Positions 15,656 through 23,737 of a DNA stretch of 64,000 nucleotides are shown here, piece by piece; positions within the stretch are counted from its first letter, which is position 1; each line of letters begins with the position of its first letter. The position numbers and the translations under genes are program-made. The notes under the pieces are model-generated. The model was not told where the DNA came from. It saw nothing but the letters and a program-made list of their open reading frames with translations, and searched no databases. The stretch comes from an uncultured Duncaniella sp. (GTDB taxonomy: Bacteria; Bacteroidota; Bacteroidia; Bacteroidales; Muribaculaceae): NCBI RefSeq assembly GCF_910578445.1, contig NZ_CAJTQC010000010.1, positions 28,392-92,391 on the forward strand. The letters are read 5' to 3'.

Positions 15656-15663
15656 GTAAAATT

Positions 15664-15704
15664 ATACCAATATGAGTGGTATGTTACATATCAATACGGA
15701 TATG
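15664..15704 (+). promoter_or_regulatory. Two adjacent inverted repeats upstream of the xylan cluster
   Basis: ATACCA-N7-TGGTAT (15664-15682) and CATATC-N6-GATATG (15687-15704) are perfect dyads only 4 bp apart, 90-130 bp before the first gene of the xylan cluster. They could be operator sites for a dimeric regulator. No regulator gene is adjacent. Confidence 0.3.
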
Positions 15705-15793
15705 AAACGCCTGAAGAATCTCTATTCAACCAAAATACGCTATCTTCGCTCCCGAAATCCTACCGCCAAACTTTATCACAGCAGACATAAACC

Positions 15794-17413
15794 ATGACCA
15801 GATTAATCGCCTTAAGCATAATATCATTCTTAAGCCTGATGTCAGCTCACGCCGAGGTCAGACTTCCCCAGATATATTCCGACGGCATGGTCGTGCAACG
15901 CGACCGACCACTCCATCTGCGAGGATATGCCGACCCCGGCGAGGAAATAACCATCAAGATTATCAAAGGTAACAAAACCACCGTCAAGGCTGATGCCGAC
16001 GGTCGTTGGACAGCGTCGCTTCCGGCTCTCAAAACCGGCAGGACATACACCATCGAAGCCGGTGATAAAACCATCACGAATGTTGCCGTCGGAGATGTGC
16101 TTCTATGTTCCGGCCAGTCAAACATGGAACTCCCGGTCAGACGTGTGACCGATATGTTTGCAGATGAAATCGCATCCTACAGAAATTCGGATATCCGCCA
16201 TTTTATCGTGCCCAAGGAATTCGACTTTGCATCCGAGCGCGACGACGTAAGCCCTTCCACGTGGAAATCGGTCGATGAGGATGCCATGAATTTCTCAGCT
16301 CTCGCCTACTTCACCGCCAAGGCACTTCACGAAAAGACAGGGCTGCCTGTGGGTATCGTCAACGCCTCGTGGGGCGGCACACCTGTCGAAGCTTGGATAA
16401 GCGAGGCGAACCTCTCTTCATTCCCCCGCGCAATCAATGAAAAACTGATATACAGCGACGATTCTTACCGCGACCATATCAAGCGTCTCGAAAGCGAGAA
16501 CTATTCGCGATGGAATGCCGCGATGTGGGCCGGTGACCCGGGACTTCACTCTGAGGTGAAATGGTATGCTCCCGAATTCGATGATTCATCATGGATTGAA
16601 ACAGACCTTATCAGCGGAACATTGAACGACGGCACTGACCGCTGGAGCAACGACGGCCTCAACCCTGTCAACGGCTCTCACTGGCTTCGCAAAAATGTCG
16701 AGCTTCCGGCCTCGATGGCAGGAAAACCGGGCGTAATCCGCTTAGGCTGCATCGTCGATGCCGACTCGGTATATGTCAACGGAACTTTCGTCGGCACGAC
16801 AAGCTATCAGTACCCTCCGCGCATCTACAACATTCCGGAAGGTGTCCTCCGCGAGGGTACAAACAATGTCACCGTACGCGTCATCAGCCAGAACGGAAAT
16901 CCACATTTCGTTGCCGAAAAGCCATATAAGATAATTGTCGGAAACGAATCTATCAACCTTGAGGGCAAATGGCGCTATCATCTCGGAGCACCGATGCCTC
17001 AGGGACCGGCCATGGAATTTTATTGCTACAAACCGGCAGTGCTCTACAACGCAATGATTTCACCAGTCATCGACTATCCCGTAGCAGGAACAGTCTGGTA
17101 TCAGGGCGAATCGAACGTGAGCCGTCGCAACGAGTATGGAGCGTTGCTTAAGACGATGATTTCCAACTGGCGCGACGCGTCGGGCGACAATGATATGCCG
17201 TTTTATATCGTTGAACTCGCCGATTTCCTCCATCCATCCGACCATGAAGGACGTGCGGCATGGGCTGAAATGCGCAGCGTGCAGGCCAAAGTCGCCGATG
17301 AGACTCCAAACACCACCATTATCCGGAATTCCGACCTCGGCGAGTGGAACGACATCCATCCGCTTGATAAAAAGACTCTCGGCCGGCGCGTTGCAGATGC
17401 AATCATAAAATAA
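15794..17413 (+). CDS. Sialate O-acetylesterase-like (SASA) carbohydrate esterase
   Basis: A 539-residue exported esterase (signal peptide 1-20, MSAHA cleavage) of the SGNH/SASA type that removes acetyl groups from sugars. In this xylan context acetyl-xylan is the likely substrate; the sialate name reflects the family only. The nucleophile is Ser109 in the GQSNMELP block. WYQGESN is the second block, and the Asp514/His522 pair lies in DLGEWNDIHP. A galactose-binding-like jelly-roll insertion (about 250-390, with VDADSVYVNG) splits the catalytic domain, as is usual in the family. First gene of a tightly spaced cluster; the symporter gene follows after 44 bp. Confidence 0.85.
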   Translation: MTRLIALSIISFLSLMSAHAEVRLPQIYSDGMVVQRDRPLHLRGYADPGEEITIKIIKGNKTTVKADADGRWTASLPALKTGRTYTIEAGDKTITNVAVGDVLLCSGQSNMELPVRRVTDMFADEIASYRNSDIRHFIVPKEFDFASERDDVSPSTWKSVDEDAMNFSALAYFTAKALHEKTGLPVGIVNASWGGTPVEAWISEANLSSFPRAINEKLIYSDDSYRDHIKRLESENYSRWNAAMWAGDPGLHSEVKWYAPEFDDSSWIETDLISGTLNDGTDRWSNDGLNPVNGSHWLRKNVELPASMAGKPGVIRLGCIVDADSVYVNGTFVGTTSYQYPPRIYNIPEGVLREGTNNVTVRVISQNGNPHFVAEKPYKIIVGNESINLEGKWRYHLGAPMPQGPAMEFYCYKPAVLYNAMISPVIDYPVAGTVWYQGESNVSRRNEYGALLKTMISNWRDASGDNDMPFYIVELADFLHPSDHEGRAAWAEMRSVQAKVADETPNTTIIRNSDLGEWNDIHPLDKKTLGRRVADAIIK

Positions 17414-17457
17414 CCTGTCAAAACCACCTCATCTTACCATAAGTATTCTTTAAATCC

Positions 17458-18870
17458 ATGGAAGCAAGTATCAATATGTCACAGTCACAGGAGTCAAAAG
17501 GCTTCTACAAACTGTCCATGCTACAGTGCATCGGATTCGGTTCAGGCGACCTCGCGCAAAACCTCATCTATCAGACCATCAGCATGTATCTGCTGTTTTT
17601 CTACACGAATGTCTATGGGCTTGACCCAGCCGTAGCAGCTGTCATGTTTCTTATTGTACGTATAGTCGACGTCATCTGGGACCCCATTGTCGGAACTTTT
17701 GTCGACAAACGCAATCCCCGGTTAGGTAAATACCGCTCCTACCTGATACTTGGAGGCATTCCTCTGACCGGTTTTGCCATTCTGTGTTTCTGGAACGGCT
17801 TTTCCGGCTCTCTGCTTTATGCCTATATTACATATGTGGGGCTTTCGATGTGCTACACTCTCGTCAACGTCCCCTACGGCGCACTCAACGCATCTCTGAC
17901 ACGCGACACGGCCGAAATCACAAAGCTCACATCGGTGCGCATGTTCATGGCAAACGTCGGCGGTCTTGCCGTCGGAATGGGTATTCCGTTCGTGCTCCGC
18001 ATTTTCGACCCGACCGAAACGACAGACATGTCGATGAACGACGGTGCATGGTTCGCTACCATGACCCTATATGGCTGTGTCGGGCTCGGACTTCTGATAT
18101 TCTGCTTCTCCCAGTGCCGCGAACGTGTGGTGATGGATTCCAAAGAGACAGAAAATGTCAAAGTGACCGACCTTTGGATGGAATTCGTACATAACCGTCC
18201 GCTGCGCATACTCGCATTCTTCTTTGTGACCGCATTTGCCATGATGGCAGTCGGAAACGCAGCCGGTGCATACTACATCCAGTATAATCTCGGAGGCTCT
18301 GCAGCCGAACTTTCAATTTTCATGGGACTCGGCTCAATCCCTGCATTCATTTTCATGCCGATGATTCCGGCAATCAAGAAAATGGTCGGCAAGAAAGGCA
18401 TGTTCTACATCTTCCTTGTAGTGGCAATCATCGGCATGGCAATGCTCTATGCCATCTCAATGATCGAGGCCCTGAAACAGTACATGATACTCGTCTACAT
18501 TGCCCAGTTCATCAAATCGACCGGCGTAATCGTCGCCACCGGCTACATGTGGGCTCTCGTGCCTGAAGTCATCTCCTACGGAGAATACACCCACGGCCGA
18601 CGCATCTCAGGCATCGTCAATGCCCTCACCGGCATTTTCTACAAAGCCGGCATGGCTCTTGGCGGAGTTGTCCCCGGACTCGTACTCGCCTTCGTAGGCT
18701 TCCAGAAAGAGGCACTGACACAGACTCCGTTCGCACAGCAGGGCATCCTCTGGCTCGTAGCTGTCATTCCAGCCATTCTCCTCGCCCTCGCAATGTTCAT
18801 CATCTCACGCTATGAACTTGACGACGATGTAATCGACCGTATCAACCGTGAAATCGAATCTCGCCATTGA
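17458..18870 (+). CDS. GPH-family sugar:cation symporter (XynP-like)
   Basis: A 470-residue major-facilitator protein of the glycoside-pentoside-hexuronide:cation symporter family with 12 predicted helices. Typical features are GDLAQNLIYQTISMYLLFFYTNVYG at the start, the DPIVGTFVDKRNPRLGKYRSYL loop after helix 2, and the central QYNLGGSAAELSIFMGLGS part. Relatives next to xylanases import xylo-oligosaccharides or glucurono-xylo-oligosaccharides. It sits between the esterase gene (44 bp) and the GH10 gene (40 bp), so it is probably the inner-membrane porter of this cluster. Confidence 0.9.
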   Translation: MEASINMSQSQESKGFYKLSMLQCIGFGSGDLAQNLIYQTISMYLLFFYTNVYGLDPAVAAVMFLIVRIVDVIWDPIVGTFVDKRNPRLGKYRSYLILGGIPLTGFAILCFWNGFSGSLLYAYITYVGLSMCYTLVNVPYGALNASLTRDTAEITKLTSVRMFMANVGGLAVGMGIPFVLRIFDPTETTDMSMNDGAWFATMTLYGCVGLGLLIFCFSQCRERVVMDSKETENVKVTDLWMEFVHNRPLRILAFFFVTAFAMMAVGNAAGAYYIQYNLGGSAAELSIFMGLGSIPAFIFMPMIPAIKKMVGKKGMFYIFLVVAIIGMAMLYAISMIEALKQYMILVYIAQFIKSTGVIVATGYMWALVPEVISYGEYTHGRRISGIVNALTGIFYKAGMALGGVVPGLVLAFVGFQKEALTQTPFAQQGILWLVAVIPAILLALAMFIISRYELDDDVIDRINREIESRH

Positions 18871-18910
18871 CCATCATCCCACGACAAACTTCACCAACTA
18901 CAATAAGATT

Positions 18911-20026
18911 ATGAAAAAATTCGTCCTGCCAGTATCTACAGCGACCTTATTCCTCTTATCGGCATGTGCCACTGAGAAAGCCGAGCCGACGATGAAAGAA
19001 TATTTTGCCAACGACTTCCTGATTGGAGCGGCAATCAACATGCCCCATGTCAAAGGAGATGATCCGAAATCCGATTCAATCGTTCGCCGCCACTTCAATT
19101 CAATCGTGGCTGAAAACTGTATGAAGTGTGAAGAAATCCATCCGGCTGAAAACACTTACTTCTGGGATGATGCCGACGCTTTTGTCGATTACGGACAGCG
19201 CAACAACATGGCTATAATCGGACACACTCTGATATGGCACTCTCAGCTCGCCCCTTGGTTTGCCGTCGATTCCGAAGGCAAACCTGCCACGCCGGATGTG
19301 CTGAAACAGCGCATGCGCGACCACATAACAACCGTCGTGACTCGCTACAAAGGTAAAATAAAGGGATGGGATGTTGTCAACGAAGCAATCATGGAAGACG
19401 GTTCTTACCGCAAATCGCCGTTCTACGATATTCTGGGCGAGGAATTTATTCCTCTTGCCTTCCAGTATGCCCACGAAGCAGACCCTGATGCGGAACTGTA
19501 TATCAACGATTATGCCATGAACGTGCCGGCAAAACGTGACGCATACGTGAAACTCGTCAACGACATGAAGTCAAAAGGACTCCGCGTCGACGGGATAGGC
19601 ATGCAGGCCCACATGGGTATGGATTATCCCGATTTCAATGAATTCGAGAAGTCAATCGAGGCCTATGCTTCGACAGGCTGCAATGTGATGATCACCGAAT
19701 GGGACATGAGCGCCCTCCCGACCGTCAGCCACAGCGCCAACATCTCCGACAGCATTGTCTACAACACGGTCTTCAATCCTTATCCCGACGGAATGCCGGC
19801 CGAGATTGCCGAGCGTTGGAACTGCCGGATGGACTCTGTGACCGACATACTCCTGCGCCATTCTGACGTCATATCACGAGTAACCGCATGGGGCACACAC
19901 GACGGCATGTCATGGAAAAACAATTTCCCGATGAAAGGCCGTGTGGAATACCCGCTGCTGTTTGACCGCGACTACAATCTCAAGCCATTCATGGAAAACC
20001 GGCTTGCCGAATCCACTGCAAAGTGA
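18911..20026 (+). CDS. GH10 endo-1,4-beta-xylanase lipoprotein
   Basis: Retaining endo-xylanase that cuts the xylan backbone. The start at 18911 (MKKFVLPVST) gives 371 residues and a lipobox LLSAC with Cys19; the longer frame upstream overlaps the symporter gene and is rejected. The GH10 fold is intact: the acid/base is Glu158 in GWDVVNEAI, the nucleophile is Glu263 in VMITEWDMS, and the substrate-binding GHTLIWHSQ and NDYAMN segments are present. As a lipoprotein it should sit on the outer membrane, possibly surface-exposed. No carbohydrate-binding module is inserted. Confidence 0.93.
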   Translation: MKKFVLPVSTATLFLLSACATEKAEPTMKEYFANDFLIGAAINMPHVKGDDPKSDSIVRRHFNSIVAENCMKCEEIHPAENTYFWDDADAFVDYGQRNNMAIIGHTLIWHSQLAPWFAVDSEGKPATPDVLKQRMRDHITTVVTRYKGKIKGWDVVNEAIMEDGSYRKSPFYDILGEEFIPLAFQYAHEADPDAELYINDYAMNVPAKRDAYVKLVNDMKSKGLRVDGIGMQAHMGMDYPDFNEFEKSIEAYASTGCNVMITEWDMSALPTVSHSANISDSIVYNTVFNPYPDGMPAEIAERWNCRMDSVTDILLRHSDVISRVTAWGTHDGMSWKNNFPMKGRVEYPLLFDRDYNLKPFMENRLAESTAK

Positions 20027-20060
20027 CAGCGATAAATACAATTAAAATCAATAACGCCAT

Positions 20061-21056
20061 ATGAAACTACTGTCTCCCGAAAAAAGATACCTGTTTCCCG
20101 ATGACTACATGGCCGATCCGAGCGTCCATGTGTTCAACGGCAGGATATATATATACCCGTCACACGACTGGGAATGTGAAAACGTCGAAAACGACAATGG
20201 TGACCAGTATGTCATGAAAGACATGCACGTACTGAGCATCGACGGCAACCCCATGACCGGAAAAGTCACAGACCACGGCAAGGCGCTCGATATCGCGGAT
20301 ATTCCTTGGGCCGGCCGACAGCTCTGGGACTGCGACTGCACGGAAAAGGATGGAAAGTACTATCTTTATTTCCCGCTTAAGGACAAAAACGACATTTTCC
20401 GCATCGGTGTAGCCGTAAGCGACCGTCCTGAAGGACCGTTCATTCCTCAGCCCGACCCTATACGCGGTTCATACTCGATGGACATCTGCGTTCTTCCCGA
20501 CAATGGTGAGTATTATCTCTACTTCGGCGGCCTGTGGGGCGGTCAGCTTCAGCGCTACAGCGACAACAAGGCGCTTGAATCGGCCTATCTTCCTGAAGGA
20601 GACGAACCGGCTCTCCCCTCGCGCTGTGTACGCCTGACAAAAGACATGCTTCAGTTCGCTGAAGAACCGCGTCCGATAGTGATTCTCGATGCCGACGGAA
20701 ATCCTTTGAAAGCAAATGACCCCCACCGCTTCTTCGAAGCCTCGTGGGTGCACAAATATAATGGTAAATACTATCTCTCGTATTCCACCGGCGACAGCCA
20801 TCTGCTCTGCTATGCCATCGGCGACAACCCCTACGGACCTTTTGTCTATCAGGGTGTGATTCTAACTCCTGTTGTCGGATGGACCACCCATCACTGCATC
20901 ATAGAATATGAGGGTAAGTGGTATCTGTTCCATCACGACAGTGTCCCCTCCGGGGGCAAATCATGGCTACGCAGCCTTAAGGTATGCGAGCTTACCTACG
21001 ACGAAGACGGTCATATCCTACCGATTGACGGAGGAGGCGACCATTATGATGAGTAA
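20061..21056 (+). CDS. GH43-family beta-xylosidase/arabinofuranosidase, cytoplasmic
   Basis: A 331-residue five-bladed propeller glycosidase of family GH43. The triad is readable: general base Asp19 in YMADPSVHVF, pKa modulator Asp141 in YSMDICVLP, general acid Glu226 in RFFEASWVHK. There is no signal peptide, so it acts in the cytoplasm on imported xylo-oligosaccharides. Subfamily and exact specificity (xylosidase or arabinofuranosidase) cannot be settled from the sequence. Last gene of the esterase-symporter-xylanase unit, 34 bp after GH10, with a terminator beyond it. Confidence 0.88.
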   Translation: MKLLSPEKRYLFPDDYMADPSVHVFNGRIYIYPSHDWECENVENDNGDQYVMKDMHVLSIDGNPMTGKVTDHGKALDIADIPWAGRQLWDCDCTEKDGKYYLYFPLKDKNDIFRIGVAVSDRPEGPFIPQPDPIRGSYSMDICVLPDNGEYYLYFGGLWGGQLQRYSDNKALESAYLPEGDEPALPSRCVRLTKDMLQFAEEPRPIVILDADGNPLKANDPHRFFEASWVHKYNGKYYLSYSTGDSHLLCYAIGDNPYGPFVYQGVILTPVVGWTTHHCIIEYEGKWYLFHHDSVPSGGKSWLRSLKVCELTYDEDGHILPIDGGGDHYDE

Positions 21057-21074
21057 TCTTCGGGACAAGCAGAA

Positions 21075-21107
21075 AGTAGGGACGCGGTAAAAAACCACGT
21101 CCCTACT
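21075..21107. terminator. Terminator between GH43 gene and convergent gene
   Basis: AGTAGGGACGCGG (21075-21087) and CCACGTCCCTACT (21095-21107) form a stem of about 12 bp with a 7-nt loop between the stops of two convergent genes. Confidence 0.75.
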
Positions 21108-21111
21108 CTGT

Positions 21112-21462
21112 TCAATCATCATCGTCATCCCAATGGTGATGGCCATGATGTCTGTGATGTTTGTAGAGTTCCTTGTAGAATTTTTTCTGAGCCTTACGAT
21201 ACTTCTTATATCTTTTCTTCAGCTTCTTGCTGTGGTGATGGTCTCCGTAATCGTAGTAACCACGCGGGCCGTCCCAGCCATAGTCCACGTAATGAACCAC
21301 CCTGCGTGGCGGAGGTGGCGGCGGCACATGACGGCCTGAATGATGGTTGACACTTACTCCTGCTCCTCCAAGGTCCATCCAAAACGATACATTTGTCTGT
21401 CCTACCATAAGAGTAGAACCTGCGATTGCTGCCGAAAGGGCTAATGCTGCTATTCGTTTCAT
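21112..21462 (-). CDS. Small exported His-rich, Asp-tailed protein
   Basis: A 116-residue exported protein. The signal peptide is MKRIAALALSAAIAGSTLMVG or slightly longer. Then come a proline run (HVPPPPPPRRV), an aromatic/Gly segment, a Lys/Tyr-rich helix (SKKLKKRYKKYRKAQKKFYKELYK), a histidine cluster (HHRHHGHHH) and a terminal WDDDDD. The charge blocks suggest an extended, possibly metal-binding or cell-surface-interacting protein. Not recognised as a named family. It is convergent with the GH43 gene and divergent from the GH67 gene, so its placement in the xylan cluster may be incidental. Confidence 0.65.
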   Translation of the reverse strand: MKRIAALALSAAIAGSTLMVGQTNVSFWMDLGGAGVSVNHHSGRHVPPPPPPRRVVHYVDYGWDGPRGYYDYGDHHHSKKLKKRYKKYRKAQKKFYKELYKHHRHHGHHHWDDDDD

Positions 21463-21620
21463 GACTTTTCGAATTTGGGGATTGTATATTCATAAAACTT
21501 TCCCGAATCACATAAAGTTGAGTGGATAGACATTCCGACCAACATATTGGAAATATCAGCCAATCGAATTCTGACTTTATATAATCCGTTTTAACATCTA
21601 CCAAACATATATTTCAGTCT

Positions 21621-23645
21621 ATGAATCAATATCGGACACTTTTTTTATCATTATTCATACTTCTGTCACACACTCTCACGGCGACAGAAAACCAAGGCCG
21701 AATCAGCTGGCTTCCCTACGGAAAAGACGATAAGGCAACAGTGACAGTCACACAAGAGCACCTGTCACCGACTCTCTCAATCGCATGCCGCGAGCTACGC
21801 GACAACTGGAATGGACAGCCTGTCAGACTGACTAAAAAAGGAATCGCCAAGAAACTCCCGCGCAACGGATATGCAATCAGCCGGACAGATGATGAGGTGA
21901 TCATACAAGGTTCTGATGACCTTGGGATATTATACGGCGCATACGCCCTGCTTCGCAATCCACAGAGCGGAAAAGACAGCTGTCTATACGATTCACCTGC
22001 CTACGATCTGCGAATACTCAACCATTGGGACAATCTCGACGGAACAATCGAGCGAGGCTATGCCGGACACTCCCTTTGGAAATGGGACGAACTACCGACG
22101 ACCGTTTCACCTCGCTATGAGGAATACGCACGCGCCAATGCGGCAATCGGAATAAACGGTACGGTGCTCAACAATGTCAATGCCTCGCCCCGCATCCTAT
22201 CACACGACTATCTGGTCAAGGTGGCCCGACTCGCCGACATATTCCGTCCTTATGGAATAAAGGTATATCTTTCGGTCAATTTCGCCTCACCAATGGCTCT
22301 TGACTCGCTTCCAACTGCCGACCCGCTCGACAAACGAGTCAACAAATGGTGGAAAGACAAAGCCAAGGAAATCTACCGACTGATTCCCGATTTCGGAGGA
22401 TTTCTTGTCAAAGCCAATTCCGAAGGACAACCGGGGCCAATGGATTTCAACCGTAGTCATGCCGACGGCGCAAACATGCTGGCCAAAGCGCTCAGACCTT
22501 ACGGCGGAATTGTGATGTGGCGTGCATTTGTCTATTCCCCGGCCGATGCCGACAGGGCAAAGCAAGCCTATCTTGAGTTTCAGCCACTCGACGGCAAATT
22601 TGAATCAAACGTAATAATACAGATAAAAAACGGCCCTATCGACTTCCAGCCGCGCGAACCTTACTCTCCGCTCTTCGGCGCTATGCCAAAGACAGACCAG
22701 ATGGTCGAATTTCAGGTGACACAGGAATATCTCGGCCATGCCAACCATCTGGCATATCTCGCCCCGATGTGGAGCGAATTTTTTGAATACGTACGTCCCG
22801 AATCTCTAAAAGCTGTTTCAGGCGTGGCAAACATCGGTGACGACGAAAACTGGACAGGCAATCCACTTGCTCAAGCAAACTGGTATGCATTCGGGCGGAT
22901 GGCTTGGAATCCTGAACTTACACCCGGCAGGATTGCCGACGAATGGATTGCGTCACACCTTGTCGACAAGACGCAGACAGCAAATGAGGTCTACACATCA
23001 CTCATCGACATGTTTCTGACCAGCCGTGAAGCCGTGGTCGACTACATGATGCCCCTTGGTCTCCACCATCTCTTTGCATTCGGCCACCACTACGGCCCTG
23101 AGCCTTGGTGCGAAGTGGAAGGCGCACGCCCCGACTGGCTTCCGGTCTACTATCACCGTGCCGACAACGAGGGCATAGGCTTTGACCGCTCTCCGACAGG
23201 AAGCAACGCAACCGGCCAATATCCCGAAGGATTCAGAGAACAGCTTGCCGACATAAACACATGTCCCGAAGAATTCCTTCTGTGGTTTCATCATGTCTCA
23301 TGGACCCATACCATGAAATCAGGAAGAAGCTTATGGGATGAACTCTGTCACGCATATCAGCGCGGTGTCGACAAGGTAGCGACCTATCAGGATGTATGGA
23401 AAAACGCCCGGCCGTATGTAGACCCCGCGGTTTATGCGGATGTCGCGTTAAGGCTCGACACTCAACTGCGCGACGCAAAATGGTGGCGCGACGCATGTCT
23501 GCAATATTTCCGTCAATACTCCCGGATGCCAATCCCCGATAAAGTGGAATCTCCGTCACACACCCTCGATGAGCTGATGAAAATCAAGCTCAATATCTCC
23601 AACTACGAATCTCCATCGCCGGAATTGCTCAACAGAGTAAGATGA
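21621..23645 (+). CDS. GH67 alpha-glucuronidase
   Basis: A 674-residue exported enzyme (signal about 1-22, HTLTATE) that removes 4-O-methyl-glucuronic acid from the non-reducing end of xylo-oligosaccharides. The family residues are in place: general acid Glu268 in FLVKANSEGQPGP, Asp341 in IDFQPREP and Glu369 in VTQEYLGHANH. The last two are 28 residues apart, as in characterised GH67 enzymes. The segments NVNASPRILS and HHYGPEPWC are also typical. It is transcribed separately from the esterase-GH43 unit (the Asp-tailed gene and a terminator lie between) but clearly belongs to the same pathway. Confidence 0.95.
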   Translation: MNQYRTLFLSLFILLSHTLTATENQGRISWLPYGKDDKATVTVTQEHLSPTLSIACRELRDNWNGQPVRLTKKGIAKKLPRNGYAISRTDDEVIIQGSDDLGILYGAYALLRNPQSGKDSCLYDSPAYDLRILNHWDNLDGTIERGYAGHSLWKWDELPTTVSPRYEEYARANAAIGINGTVLNNVNASPRILSHDYLVKVARLADIFRPYGIKVYLSVNFASPMALDSLPTADPLDKRVNKWWKDKAKEIYRLIPDFGGFLVKANSEGQPGPMDFNRSHADGANMLAKALRPYGGIVMWRAFVYSPADADRAKQAYLEFQPLDGKFESNVIIQIKNGPIDFQPREPYSPLFGAMPKTDQMVEFQVTQEYLGHANHLAYLAPMWSEFFEYVRPESLKAVSGVANIGDDENWTGNPLAQANWYAFGRMAWNPELTPGRIADEWIASHLVDKTQTANEVYTSLIDMFLTSREAVVDYMMPLGLHHLFAFGHHYGPEPWCEVEGARPDWLPVYYHRADNEGIGFDRSPTGSNATGQYPEGFREQLADINTCPEEFLLWFHHVSWTHTMKSGRSLWDELCHAYQRGVDKVATYQDVWKNARPYVDPAVYADVALRLDTQLRDAKWWRDACLQYFRQYSRMPIPDKVESPSHTLDELMKIKLNISNYESPSPELLNRVR

Positions 23646-23672
23646 CACGGCTATAGAATAGTTATGGTAATA

Positions 23673-23712
23673 AAGCGAAGCAGGACTCCCGGTCGGGAAT
23701 CCTGCTTCGCTT
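23673..23712. terminator. Strong terminator between GH67 and ftsZ
   Basis: AAGCGAAGCAGGA (23673-23685) pairs perfectly with TCCTGCTTCGCTT (23700-23712), with an inner CCC/GGG. It separates the convergent GH67 gene and dcw cluster. Confidence 0.85.
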
Positions 23713-23737
23713 ATCCTTATATATATAAACTCTCGGA

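Larger units (their letters stand above)
15367..15793. other. Intergenic region before the xylan cluster
   Basis: 427 bp with no firm gene. It contains a possible decayed minus-strand coding stretch (15475-15655) and two adjacent inverted repeats (15664-15704). A 95-codon plus-strand frame (15503-15790) has an unnatural composition and is not accepted as a gene. Confidence 0.5.

Noticed and set aside
15503..15790. 95-codon plus-strand frame before the esterase gene
   Set aside because: Poor protein-like composition, and it spans the paired dyads; the minus-strand reading is more protein-like though decayed.
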